A stretch of 64,000 bases of DNA from Stutzerimonas kunmingensis (lineage in GTDB: Bacteria > Pseudomonadota > Gammaproteobacteria > Pseudomonadales > Pseudomonadaceae), in NCBI RefSeq assembly GCF_002929225.1, contig NZ_PISM01000004.1, positions 62,001-126,000 on the forward strand. Reading direction: 5' to 3'. Below, piece by piece: positions 55,966 through 64,000 of the stretch. The translations under genes and the position numbers were made by a program. Positions within the stretch are counted from its first letter, which is position 1. Every line of letters starts with the position of its first letter. The notes beneath the pieces are model-generated. The model saw only the letters and a program-made list of their open reading frames with translations. It was not told the origin of the DNA and ran no database searches.

Positions 55966-57987
55966 ATGAAATTGCTGTTTTCCCCCGCCGAACTGTTGAT
56001 GAACCGGCTCAGCTATCCGATCAAATTCGGTGTGCTGGGGCTGCTGGTCTTCCTTGCCTTCGCCAGCCTGATGCTGACCCTCGCCGGCCAGCTCAACCGC
56101 ACCATCGAGCGAGCGGAGAGCGAGCTGGTCGCCACAGCGCTGGCGCGCCCCTGGTCGAGCCTGATTGAGCTGACCCAGCAGCATCGCGGCGTGTCCGCCA
56201 TGCTGCTCGGCGGCAACACGGACATGGCGGATCGGCGCTCCGCCCTGCAAACCCGTGTCGATACCGCACTGGTCGAGATGAGCCAGGCACTGGCCGAGGA
56301 CAAGCGCGGCACGCGCGAGTGGCAGGCGATCGGTCGAGACTGGGATGGCATCAAGCGGGCCGTGCAGAGCTGGTCCCAGCCGCAAAGCTATGACGCGCAC
56401 ACCGCGCTGATCGCCCAACTACTGGACTTCCAGACCCAGGTGGCGGACGCCTACGGGCTGACCTTCGATCCCGAGCCGCAGACCTATTACCTGATGACCA
56501 CCGCGGTTAGCCGCATGCCGTTTCTGATCGAGCGGCTGGGCCGCCTGCGCGGTAGTGCGTCGGCGATACTGGCCAGGGGCGAGATGAGCGAGCCGCAACG
56601 CACTGCGCTGATTGTGCTGACCGAGCAAATCAAGTCGGCGACCCAGGACATGGAGCGCAGTATCGACAAGGTGGTTGCCGAGCGGCCGGAACTCCAGCCG
56701 CCGTTGAGCCGCGCCGTCGCCACCATGCGCGAACGTGGCCAGGTGATCGATGCGGTGGTGCAGGACATGGTGGTGCGTGCTGACTTCAGCAGCACCTCGT
56801 CAGCGCAGTTCTTCGACATGACCACCGAGGCGATCAGCATCGGCTATGCGCAGATGCGCGACGTGCTGCTGCCAAGCCTGGACGGCCTGCTCGAACAGCG
56901 TATCGAGGACGCCCGACAGGTGCTGCTCGGCAACCTGACCGTGCTGCTGGTGGTGCTGGCGGTGATCGGCTATCTCTCGGTGGGTGCCTATCTGTCGGTG
57001 ATGGCCAGCATCCGCAGCCTGCGCGCCGGCAGCGGGCGGCTCGCCGCTGGCGATCTGACAACCCATATCGATCTGGCTGCGCGCGACGAGCTGCGCTTCG
57101 TCGCCGGCAGCTTCAACGACATGGCTGACGCCATGCGCGGGCTGATCGGCAGCATCAAGAACAACTCCGACCATGTCGCCGACTCGGCGCGCAGCCTGGT
57201 TACCGCCTCGGGGCAGATCCATGTCGCCTCGCAGTGCCAGAGCGACGCCGCATCGAGCATGGCGGCGGCGGTCGAAGAAATGACCGTCGGCATCGAGAGC
57301 ATCGCGCGCAACGCGGGCGAGGCCGATGCACTGGCGCATCGCTCTGGCGAACTGTCGCGTCAGGGCGGTGAGATCGTCGCCGCGGTGGTCGATGAAATCA
57401 GCCAGATCGCCGTATCGGTGGGCGACTCGGCGCGTACTGTGGCCGAGCTGGGCGAACGCTCCGGGCAGATATCGGCCATCGTCGGGGTGATCGGTGACAT
57501 CGCCGCACAGACCAATCTGCTGGCGCTGAATGCGGCGATCGAAGCGGCGCGGGCCGGTGACCAGGGGCGCGGCTTCGCCGTGGTGGCCGATGAGGTGCGC
57601 AAGCTGGCCGAGCGTACCGCCAATTCCACCAAGGAGATCGCGCAGATGGTTGCGGCCATCCAGCAAGGCACAGAGGGCGCGGTACATGGCATGGAGCAGG
57701 GTGTGGTGCGAGTCAATGAGGGCGTCGCACGCGCGCAGCGGGCCGGCGAGGCCATGGGTGGCATTCGCGAGGCGGCCAATCAGGTGCTGTCCACCGTGGC
57801 GGAGATCTCCAATGCCTTGCGCGAGCAGAGCGCGGCGTCCGCCGAGATCGCCCAGCAGGTGACCACCATTGCGCGCATGGCCGAGGAGAACGGTGAGGCG
57901 GTAGGCAGCAATCACCACACTGCCAGCCGCCTCAGCGACCTTGCTGGCACCCTGCTGGACAACGTCAGCCGCTTCAAGGCGAGTTGA
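55966..57987 (+). CDS. Methyl-accepting chemotaxis protein with NIT-like sensor
   Basis: A 673-residue transducer, larger than the other three. TM1 is about 20-42; the periplasmic region (43-325, all helical) has [20 protein letters not shown] (63-82), resembling the nitrate/nitrite-sensing NIT-domain signature; TM2 is about 326-348; then HAMP ([20 protein letters not shown]) and the signalling domain with [20 protein letters not shown]. Start ATG 55966; an internal ATG at 55999 is possible. NIT assignment is tentative. Nitrate sensing would suit a denitrifier. Confidence 0.88.
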   Translation: MKLLFSPAELLMNRLSYPIKFGVLGLLVFLAFASLMLTLAGQLNRTIERAESELVATALARPWSSLIELTQQHRGVSAMLLGGNTDMADRRSALQTRVDTALVEMSQALAEDKRGTREWQAIGRDWDGIKRAVQSWSQPQSYDAHTALIAQLLDFQTQVADAYGLTFDPEPQTYYLMTTAVSRMPFLIERLGRLRGSASAILARGEMSEPQRTALIVLTEQIKSATQDMERSIDKVVAERPELQPPLSRAVATMRERGQVIDAVVQDMVVRADFSSTSSAQFFDMTTEAISIGYAQMRDVLLPSLDGLLEQRIEDARQVLLGNLTVLLVVLAVIGYLSVGAYLSVMASIRSLRAGSGRLAAGDLTTHIDLAARDELRFVAGSFNDMADAMRGLIGSIKNNSDHVADSARSLVTASGQIHVASQCQSDAASSMAAAVEEMTVGIESIARNAGEADALAHRSGELSRQGGEIVAAVVDEISQIAVSVGDSARTVAELGERSGQISAIVGVIGDIAAQTNLLALNAAIEAARAGDQGRGFAVVADEVRKLAERTANSTKEIAQMVAAIQQGTEGAVHGMEQGVVRVNEGVARAQRAGEAMGGIREAANQVLSTVAEISNALREQSAASAEIAQQVTTIARMAEENGEAVGSNHHTASRLSDLAGTLLDNVSRFKAS

Positions 57988-57999
57988 GCACGTGTGCAG

Positions 58000-58023
58000 C
58001 GACGGCGCCACGTGGCGCCGTCG
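58000..58023. terminator. Perfect 24-base palindrome between convergent genes
   Basis: CGACGGCGCCAC at 58000-58011 is exactly complementary to 58012-58023, between the chemoreceptor stop and the end of the DUF3147 gene. A probable two-way terminator without a T-tract. Confidence 0.55.
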
Positions 58024-58040
58024 GCCTTAACGCCAGGCGG

Positions 58041-58391
58041 TCACAGCAGCTCTATGCCGAAGGGGCGCATGAGCAGCGCGAACAGCCCGAAACAGACGAC
58101 CGTGATGCCTGCGCTGGCCAGCAGTGCCAGCCAGAACCCCAGCCGTGGCAGCAGCAGCGGAAACGCCAGGAACATCGGCAGGGTCGGTAGGACATACCAG
58201 AAGGTATGCCAGGCGTGGTTGGCGATTTTCTCCGGCGATTGCTTCTCCAGGTACAGCCAGATCAGCGTGAGGAGGGTGATGAGCGGCAGCGCGGCAATGA
58301 AGCCGCCGAGCTTGTCGCTACGCTTGGCCACCTCCGATACCAGCACGACCATGGCAGCGGTCAGCGCGTATTTGGTGATGATCCAGGACAT
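58041..58391 (-). CDS. DUF3147-like small membrane protein
   Basis: A 116-residue protein with four membrane helices: MSWIITKYALTAAMVVLVSE, a loop with KRSDKLGGFIAALPLITLLT, then two more, ending LLMRPFGIELL. The pattern is that of DUF3147. The ATG at 58391 has GGAGAAA upstream. It is 73 bases after the membrane-anchor gene and may be the last gene of that operon. Function unknown. Confidence 0.78.
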   Translation of the reverse strand: MSWIITKYALTAAMVVLVSEVAKRSDKLGGFIAALPLITLLTLIWLYLEKQSPEKIANHAWHTFWYVLPTLPMFLAFPLLLPRLGFWLALLASAGITVVCFGLFALLMRPFGIELL

Positions 58392-58464
58392 GGGTTTCTC
58401 CCGTACGAGCCGCAGCCCTGGCCGAGTTTGGCCAGTGCTGCGGTGGTTACGCCGAAAACGAAAC

Positions 58465-59145
58465 TCAGAACACCTGTTCGATGGTGATGTATTCGCCATC
58501 GGTGCGCAGGGTGAGTTTCACCGTCTCGTTGGTGCGGTTTCGCCAGAACCAGCCGTGCTTGCCGTCGAACGCGGCGACCAGTTCACCCTGCAGCTCAGGC
58601 GCATTCTTGCCCTTGCCATAGCCATGGTAGAAGCCCTTCGGTGCCTTGTAGGGATCGCCGTGGGTGTCGTAGTTGAGGCGCCCGCCATTGGCCGTCCAGT
58701 GGAAGTTCGCCTTGGCGCCTTCCTTCATTTCCAGCTTGATCTCGGTGGCCTGGTTGGGCTTGAGTGTCAGGTTCACCTCGTGCTGCTGGGTGGCGACTTT
58801 TGGTGGCTCCGGTTGCGCAGGCGTTGGCGCCGCCGCCGGGGCTGGCTCGGCCTGTGCCGCCACCGGTTCATCCTTGTCCGGCGTAGTTGCGGCAGGTTCG
58901 GCTGGAGCGGCTTCGGCCGGCGGCTGCGCTTCGGTCGCGGCTTCCTCGGCCAGGGTCTGCTTCAGTTCGCCCATCTGGGTCAGGCCCAGCAGTCGGCCGG
59001 CACCGGTCGGATCGATGGCGTACTCGGCGGGCATCACCACGGTTACCAGCAGCACGCCGGCGGCGATCAGGGCGATGAGGGTGGAGCGCAGCAGCTGGCC
59101 GCTGCTGGGCAGCTCGCTCAGGTCGGGATGTTGGTTGTTGTACAT
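58465..59145 (-). CDS. Transmembrane-anchored periplasmic protein beside HupE
   Basis: A 226-residue protein: short cytoplasmic N-terminus, one membrane helix (about 20-40, STLIALIAAGVLLVTVVMPA), a long Ala/Pro/Glu linker (65-115) and a C-terminal beta domain (about 118-226) with NLTLKPNQATEIKLEMKEGA, FHWTANGGRLNYDTHGDP and HGYGKGKNAPELQGELVAAF. It looks like a periplasmic ligand or metal-site domain held off the membrane by a stalk. AAGGA precedes the ATG; the HupE stop is 12 bases upstream. Genes of this type are commonly paired with HupE-like genes. Confidence 0.8.
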   Translation of the reverse strand: MYNNQHPDLSELPSSGQLLRSTLIALIAAGVLLVTVVMPAEYAIDPTGAGRLLGLTQMGELKQTLAEEAATEAQPPAEAAPAEPAATTPDKDEPVAAQAEPAPAAAPTPAQPEPPKVATQQHEVNLTLKPNQATEIKLEMKEGAKANFHWTANGGRLNYDTHGDPYKAPKGFYHGYGKGKNAPELQGELVAAFDGKHGWFWRNRTNETVKLTLRTDGEYITIEQVF

Positions 59146-59157
59146 GGGGCAAATTCC

Positions 59158-59889
59158 TTACGAAGACAGGGCCAGGCCGGTGAGCTGGTAGCCCATCAGC
59201 AGGAAACCGGCGCTCATCATGGCGACGTTGGCGGTGTAGGCGTGGCGCCAGAAGCCGGCGGTGCGCCGCCAGTAGCCCATGGCAATGAGGATGGCGCTCA
59301 GCGCCAGCAGCTGGCCGACCTCGACGCCGACGTTGAAGGCGATCAGGTTGGCGATCAGGCCATCGGCGGCAATCTCGTATTCGAGAATCTTGGTCGCCAG
59401 GCCGAAGCCATGGATCAGGCCGAACACCAGCGTCGCGGCGCGGGTATCGGGCTGATAGCCGAACCAGCGTTGAAAGGCGCCGAGGTTGTCCAGTGCCTTG
59501 TAGACGACCGAGAAACCGATGATGGCGTCGATCAGATAGGCGCTGACGCTGATCTCCATCAGCACGCCGAGCAGCAGGGTGACCGAGTGGCCCACTGCGA
59601 ACAGGGTGACGTAGAGCCCGACGTCCTTGAGTCGGTAGAGGAAGAAGATCACCCCGAAGAGGAACAGCAGGTGGTCGTAGCCGGTGATCATGTGCTTGGC
59701 GCCCATGTAAATGAACGGCAGCAGCATCACGCCGGAGCTTTCCTGGATGAAGCCCTTGTCGCCTTCGGCCACACCATGGGCGAGTGCGTCGGGCACGAGG
59801 AAGAACAGCAGCATGCCGAAAACCGGCAGCAGCGAGTGGCGCAGGCGTGCGTAAAACGCAGCGAGCCCGCGCAGGGATTGCGAATGCAT
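59158..59889 (-). CDS. HupE/UreJ-family membrane protein
   Basis: A 243-residue protein with a signal-like first helix and about seven membrane segments. Family motifs are KHMITGYDHLLFLFGVIFFL, FAVGHSVTLLLGVL and GLIHGFGLATKIL, whose His and Asp residues form the metal path in HupE/UreJ (Ni or Co) permeases. No urease or hydrogenase genes adjoin it. The ATG at 59889 is used; the frame is open much further upstream but overlaps the His-rich gene. It should import a divalent metal or modify an envelope metal pool. Confidence 0.83.
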   Translation of the reverse strand: MHSQSLRGLAAFYARLRHSLLPVFGMLLFFLVPDALAHGVAEGDKGFIQESSGVMLLPFIYMGAKHMITGYDHLLFLFGVIFFLYRLKDVGLYVTLFAVGHSVTLLLGVLMEISVSAYLIDAIIGFSVVYKALDNLGAFQRWFGYQPDTRAATLVFGLIHGFGLATKILEYEIAADGLIANLIAFNVGVEVGQLLALSAILIAMGYWRRTAGFWRHAYTANVAMMSAGFLLMGYQLTGLALSS

Positions 59890-59947
59890 GGAATGGTCCT
59901 GAGCTGGTGAATAGAGGTCGCCTGAGGCGACCGCGGTCGCAGCAGGA

Positions 59948-60304
59948 TCAGGCGCGAGGTGGACGCTCGATGCGTGACACCGGCCCTTCTGGCAGCGCGC
60001 GCCGTGGCCAGGCTGGCAGGTCGGTGCGCTCGGGCTGCGCAGACAGGCTGAGCAGAAGCATGGGATGGGGTGTTTCGTGGATGTGATCGCCAAGCACATG
60101 CACGTGTTGCAGCTGGCACAGCGTGCAGTTGCCGGGCCGCCATTCATGGCTGGGAGCGTGATGATGGTGATCGTCGTGCCAGTGGGCGCCAGCACCATGC
60201 TGAGCCGCGCCGTTCAGCCACGACAGCGCATGGCCGCCCCAGCCCATCAGCATGGCGATGAGCAGTGCGGATACCAGCGGGGTCTTGAGGCGTTGGCGGA
60301 TCAT
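59948..60304 (-). CDS. His-rich exported protein
   Basis: A 118-residue protein. A signal peptide or anchor (MIRQRLKTPLVSALLIAMLM, to about residue 28) is followed by HGAGAHWHDDHHHHAPSHEW, the pair NCTLCQL and HVHVLGDHIHETPHPM: 16 or so His and two Cys, a plausible divalent-metal buffer or chaperone. The last 35 residues are Pro/Arg-rich. It is 58 bases upstream of, and collinear with, the HupE gene. It resembles DUF2946-type proteins in layout; the family call is tentative. Confidence 0.72.
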   Translation of the reverse strand: MIRQRLKTPLVSALLIAMLMGWGGHALSWLNGAAQHGAGAHWHDDHHHHAPSHEWRPGNCTLCQLQHVHVLGDHIHETPHPMLLLSLSAQPERTDLPAWPRRALPEGPVSRIERPPRA

Positions 60305-60516
60305 CAGCGATCTCGTGTTGCAGGCGTCGCACGCAAAGCAGGGTATGCCGTTTCGCCTGACACCGCGCGCTGCGCATCGTCAGGTCGACGCGATTCTGGC
60401 AGCCATCGTCGGATCTGTCTGCGTGTACTGCCATTGCTCAATGGGCTAATTTTCCTTCCGCCTTGGTAGTAGTCGGAGCGCCCGCGGACGCTGGGCACCG
60501 GTGCCACTGTGGCTGC

Positions 60517-62364
60517 TCATAGCGGCCAGATCCAGAGAATCGCCGGTACGGCGCAGAGCACCACCAGAATCGACAGCGGCAGGCCCAGCCGCCAGTAGTC
60601 GCCGAAGCGGTAGCCGCCCGGTGCCATCACCAGCGTGTTTGACTGATGCCCGATGGGCGTCAGGAAGGCACAGGAGGCACCGATCGCCACGGCCATCAGG
60701 AACGGATCAGCCGAGACGTCCATCCCACGTGCCAGGCTGATCGCCACGGGTGCGGCGAGCACTGCCGCCGCGGCGTTGTTGACCACGTTGGAGATCAGCA
60801 TCACTGCCACCATCAGCAGCGCCAGTGTCGCCGCCGCTGGCAACGACTGGCCCAGTCCCAGCAGGGTTTCGGCAATCAGCTGCGAGCCTCCGCTGCTTTC
60901 CAGCGCCTCACCGACCGGTAACATCGCCGCGACCAGCACGATGACCGGCATGTCGATGCTGTCGTAGATGCCGCCCACGGGAATCAGCCCGACCAGGATC
61001 ATCACCAGCGCGCCGGTGACCAGCGCGGTGGCTGCCGGCACCAGGCCGAAGGCAATACAGGCCAGCGTGATGGCGAAGATGGCACTGGCCAGCAGCACGT
61101 TACGCGGTGTGGTGATGCTCAGCCCGCGGGACGCCAGCGGCAGGCATCCCAGGCTGTTCAGGCTCGACTGCAGCGCGTCCTCGCGGGCTTGCAACAGCAG
61201 GATGTCGCCGCTAGCAAAGCGAATCTTGCCGAGGCGCTGGCGCAGCCGCTGCCCCTGGCGGGCTACGGCCAGCACGTTGACGCCGTGGCGCTCGCGCAGG
61301 TCGAGGCCGCTGGCGGTCGTGCCCACCAGTATCGAGCCGGGGGAGACGATGGCTTCGGCCAGGGTCAGCTCACCGTGCCGGCTCTTGTGATTCTTCTCGG
61401 TCTTCTCGTCCTCGACCGCCTGCTCGGCGGCCTCCTGCTCTTTCTGTGCTTTCTCCTCCTGCTCGTCGACATGGGCCGCCAGCGCAACGCCGGTGACGTC
61501 GAGCAGCGCCTTGAGGCTGTCCGAGTCGGCCTCCACCAGCAGGATGTCGCCCTCGCGCAGCACCTCGTAGGTCGAGGGCATGCGCTGACGCTCATCGCCG
61601 CGCACCAGGGCGATCACCTGCACATCGGCTTCGTCCTCCACCGCATTGATCAGCGCGTGCAGCGTGCGTCCGGCGTATTTGCAGCTTTCCGGTACCCGCA
61701 CTTCGGTGAGGTAGGCGCTGATCTCGAACAAATCGCCGTTGCCTTCCTGTTCCTGTCGCCGCGGCACCAGCCGCCAGCCGAGCAGGGCGATAAACAGCAC
61801 GCCGGCGACGGTCACCGCAGCGCCCACCGGGAGAAAGGCGAACATGCCGAACGGTGCCTCGCCAGCCTCGGCGCGATAACCGGCGATGATCAGGTTCGGC
61901 GGGGTGCCGATCAGCGTCAGAGTGCCGCCGAGCAACGAGCCGAACGCCAGTGGCATCAGCAGATACGACGGTGAGCGCCCGCTCTGGCGCGACATCCAGA
62001 TCGCCACCGGCATGAACAGCGCCAGCGCGCCGACGTTGTTCATGAAGCCCGAGCTGAGCGCGACGATTCCGGTCAGTGCGGCGACCTGCGCCCATGGGCG
62101 TTCGCCGACCTGCATCAGCCGCCGTGCTACGGAATCCACCACGCCGGCGTTGAGCAGGCCGCGGCTGAGGACCAGCACCGCGGCCACCGAGATCACGGCG
62201 GGATGGCCGATGCCGGAGAACACCTCGTCCGCCGGCACGACGCCGGTCAGTGCGCAGGCGAGCAGCGCGCCGAGGGCGACCAGGTCGTAGCGCCAGCGAT
62301 TCCAGACGAACAGCACCAGCGTTGCCGCCAGTACGCCAAAGACGATCAGCTGTTCGCCGGTCAT
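60517..62364 (-). CDS. SLC13-family permease with TrkA-C domains
   Basis: A 615-residue anion/sodium symporter-like protein. Two sets of membrane helices (about 1-190 and 410-615) flank a cytoplasmic insert with two RCK_C/TrkA_C domains (about 205-290 and 325-405: VPESCKYAGRTLHALINAVE; LDLRERHGVNVLAVARQGQR). MNNVGALALFMPVAIWMSR and VNNAAAAVLAAPVAIS are the paired hairpin regions. Between the TrkA domains is a Lys/Glu-rich linker. Substrate is probably a dicarboxylate, sulfate or similar. The ATG at 62364 has GGAGAAAAG upstream. Confidence 0.88.
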   Translation of the reverse strand: MTGEQLIVFGVLAATLVLFVWNRWRYDLVALGALLACALTGVVPADEVFSGIGHPAVISVAAVLVLSRGLLNAGVVDSVARRLMQVGERPWAQVAALTGIVALSSGFMNNVGALALFMPVAIWMSRQSGRSPSYLLMPLAFGSLLGGTLTLIGTPPNLIIAGYRAEAGEAPFGMFAFLPVGAAVTVAGVLFIALLGWRLVPRRQEQEGNGDLFEISAYLTEVRVPESCKYAGRTLHALINAVEDEADVQVIALVRGDERQRMPSTYEVLREGDILLVEADSDSLKALLDVTGVALAAHVDEQEEKAQKEQEAAEQAVEDEKTEKNHKSRHGELTLAEAIVSPGSILVGTTASGLDLRERHGVNVLAVARQGQRLRQRLGKIRFASGDILLLQAREDALQSSLNSLGCLPLASRGLSITTPRNVLLASAIFAITLACIAFGLVPAATALVTGALVMILVGLIPVGGIYDSIDMPVIVLVAAMLPVGEALESSGGSQLIAETLLGLGQSLPAAATLALLMVAVMLISNVVNNAAAAVLAAPVAISLARGMDVSADPFLMAVAIGASCAFLTPIGHQSNTLVMAPGGYRFGDYWRLGLPLSILVVLCAVPAILWIWPL

Positions 62365-62593
62365 GAACTTTTCTCCAAGCCGCCAGGAACCCGCAGCGCG
62401 TCGGCGCCTTGGTTCGGGGCGGTAATGCCAGTGGAAACCAGGATGAGGTATTGCGCTGCAGGCCACCAGGCTGCAGTGGTAATGCGGCTGTCATAAACAG
62501 ACTGCGGTCGCTGCGCAAAGGTGCCGGCAGGTTATGGCAAAAATGTGCGCTGCGGGGCAAGGTGGCGGCACAACAATTCGAAAGGTCCTTGCC

Positions 62594-63550
62594 ATGCCCG
62601 AGTCCGTTGCCCTGCACTGCACTGATGGTTTCACCCTCGCCGCGCAGCTGTGGCGGCCGGCAGGCGCCGAGCGCGGCGCGGTGATCATCAGCTGCGCCAC
62701 CGGGGTGCTTTCGCGCTATTACGCACGCTACGCGAGCTTTCTCACTGAGCACGGTTTTACTGCACTGACCTACGACTTTCGCGGCATCGGCGGCTCACGA
62801 CCGCAGCGCCTGCGCGGCATGCAGATGCGCTGGCGCGACTGGGGCGAGTATGACTTCGATGCCGCGGTGCGCTATATGCGTGAGCGTGATCCGCACGGGC
62901 TGCTGGTTGCAGTGGGGCATAGCGCCGGTGGCTTCATGCCGGGCTTTGCCGAAGCCGCCAGCGGGGTGGACCGCTACCTCAACGTGGCCGGGCAGTACGC
63001 CTACTGGCGCGACTACGCCGCTGATCAGCGCCTGCGTATGTACGCCAAATGGCACCTGTTCATGCCCGCGGTTACCCGGCTGTCTGGCTATTTTCCCGGC
63101 CGGCGCTTCGGCTGGCTGGAGGATCTGCCGGCGGGCGTCGCGCTGGAATGGTCCCGGCGCGGCGCGCGCCTGGAAGACAGCTACCCGCCTGACGAACACG
63201 AACTGCTGTTTAGCCGCTTCGCCGCGATTCGCGCGCCGATCCTCGCGGTCAGCACCAGTGACGACGAGTTCGCCACGCCGGCCGCCATGCGCCGCGGGCT
63301 GGGCTACTTTCGCAACAGTCCGCGCCAGCTGGTGCAGCTCAACCCGCGTGCGCTGGGCTTCGAGCGCATCGGCCATTTCGGCCTGTTCCATGATCGGCAT
63401 CGCAACGGTTTCTGGCGCGAGACGCTGGAGTGGATCGCCGAGGGCCGCAATCCCTGGCTGGCCGATGCGGTCATCGAGGCGGGTGCAGCGCCGAACAGCG
63501 ACGCAGCCATTCCCTTCGGCGCGCCGTCGGGCTATAAGCCTGGCCCATGA
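62594..63550 (+). CDS. Alpha/beta hydrolase family protein
   Basis: A 318-residue cytoplasmic protein of the type sometimes called alpha/beta fold hydrolase with a large lid: ALTYDFRGIGGSRPQRLRGM, nucleophile VAVGHSAGGFMPGF, Asp in STSDDEFATP and His in RIGHFGLFHDRH. The ATG at 62594 (MPESVALHCTDGF) follows AAGG; the frame is open upstream but without similarity. It overlaps the next gene by 4 bases (ATGA). Substrate unknown. Confidence 0.85.
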   Translation: MPESVALHCTDGFTLAAQLWRPAGAERGAVIISCATGVLSRYYARYASFLTEHGFTALTYDFRGIGGSRPQRLRGMQMRWRDWGEYDFDAAVRYMRERDPHGLLVAVGHSAGGFMPGFAEAASGVDRYLNVAGQYAYWRDYAADQRLRMYAKWHLFMPAVTRLSGYFPGRRFGWLEDLPAGVALEWSRRGARLEDSYPPDEHELLFSRFAAIRAPILAVSTSDDEFATPAAMRRGLGYFRNSPRQLVQLNPRALGFERIGHFGLFHDRHRNGFWRETLEWIAEGRNPWLADAVIEAGAAPNSDAAIPFGAPSGYKPGP

Positions 63551-64000
63551 ACAAGACCGCCCTTCAGCAGCAGATCATCGCCACCCTCGAAGCCGACCGC
63601 GAGGTCGCCAGGACCGTGCTCGCCGCGACCCACGAGGCCGCCACCCATGCCGAGAGCAAGGCCGAGAACAAGTACGACACCCGTGGCCTGGAAGCGGCCT
63701 ACCTCGCCGACGGGCAAAGACGACGTCTGCACGAGATCGAGACAGCGCTGGCCGCCTACCGCAACCTGCATCCGACCATCGGCTCGGACGAGTACGTGCG
63801 GGTCGGAGCGCTGCTTTGCCTGGAGCACGATGGCGTCGAACGCTGGTTCTTCCTCGGCCCGGATGCCGCGGGGCTGAAATTGCAGCATGAAGGCCGGGAG
63901 ATTCTGGTGATCTCGCCGCGTTCGCCGCTGGGGCACGGGCTGCTGGGGCGCCGGATCGGTGACGAAGTGGAGCTGCGGGTCAACGGCCAGCCGCAGTGCT
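63547..64000 (+). CDS. GreA/GreB-family elongation factor-like protein, 5' part
   Basis: The frame starts at ATG 63547, overlapping the hydrolase stop, and runs off the window after 151 codons. The N-terminal 75 residues form a charged coiled coil (MNKTALQQQIIATLEADREV ... RRRLHEIETALAAY); the rest is the FKBP-like C-terminal fold, with ISPRSPLGHGLLGRRIGDEV being the GreA/GreB signature. It probably binds the RNA polymerase secondary channel, but the coiled-coil tip lacks an obvious paired-acidic end, so transcript-cleavage activity is doubtful. Confidence 0.75.
   Translation, partial: MNKTALQQQIIATLEADREVARTVLAATHEAATHAESKAENKYDTRGLEAAYLADGQRRRLHEIETALAAYRNLHPTIGSDEYVRVGALLCLEHDGVERWFFLGPDAAGLKLQHEGREILVISPRSPLGHGLLGRRIGDEVELRVNGQPQC

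Overview
This 64 kb window is GC-rich, densely coded chromosomal DNA from a gammaproteobacterium of the Pseudomonas group, most likely the Stutzerimonas (Pseudomonas) stutzeri lineage. Pointers are a 35-residue CcoM-like cbb3 oxidase subunit, an exported pullulanase (P. stutzeri is known for starch use), a PaAP-type secreted aminopeptidase, a fadD2-fadD1 tandem and four chemoreceptors. I see no rRNA, tRNA, CRISPR array, intact insertion sequence or prophage. The taxonomic call is inference from protein resemblance.

Layout. 1-6.4 kb: 3' end of an Hsp70-like gene, a CHAD protein, rapA on the minus strand, then a small gene, alkB and a Lys-rich small gene as an operon, followed by an Anr-boxed short transcript carrying ccoM. 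6.4-14.1 kb: pulA, phaJ1, fadD2 and fadD1. The order rapA-hypothetical-alkB-(short Anr RNA)-phaJ1-fadD2-fadD1 matches, from memory, the P. aeruginosa PA3308-PA3299 block, in which the Anr-controlled sRNA gene phrS sits where ccoM sits here. 14.2-17.8 kb: two tandem, closely similar chemoreceptors. 18-24.8 kb: PaAP-type aminopeptidase, hrpA (with a REP-like in-frame insertion) and rarD. 24.9-28.2 kb: PP2C phosphatase, Ser/Thr kinase and FHA protein as one signalling operon, with a divergent histidine kinase at 28.5 kb. 29.6-33.6 kb: a SpoU-type RNA methyltransferase, a flavoprotein, rlmE and an unusual ion channel. 33.7-42.4 kb: mostly minus-strand enzymes (hydrolases, RNase Z, VOC, YciI, CPBP protease, a ClpP-fold periplasmic protein, a CPG2-like peptidase), then a HIT protein. 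42.5-46.1 kb: a three-gene NMT1-type ABC importer and a DUF445 membrane protein. 46.3-50.1 kb: a REP cluster, several small unknown proteins, LysE and AraC. 50.3-58 kb: chemoreceptor behind a sigma-28 promoter, two alpha/beta hydrolases, a frameshifted MFS transporter and a NIT-like chemoreceptor. 58-64 kb: a His-rich/HupE/membrane-anchor cluster, an SLC13 permease, a hydrolase and the 5' part of a GreA/GreB-family gene.

Most of the window is ordinary chromosome backbone. The observation most worth following is the 6.09-6.39 kb locus: an Anr-controlled RNA of about 208 nt that encodes CcoM and is, by position, size and regulation, the likely counterpart of the regulatory RNA PhrS. That would make it a dual-function messenger/sRNA linking oxygen to both respiration and gene regulation. 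Secondary leads are a sigma-28 promoter driving an alkB operon, a metal-handling cluster built on HupE, a free-standing FHA-kinase-phosphatase module, and a REP element translated inside hrpA.
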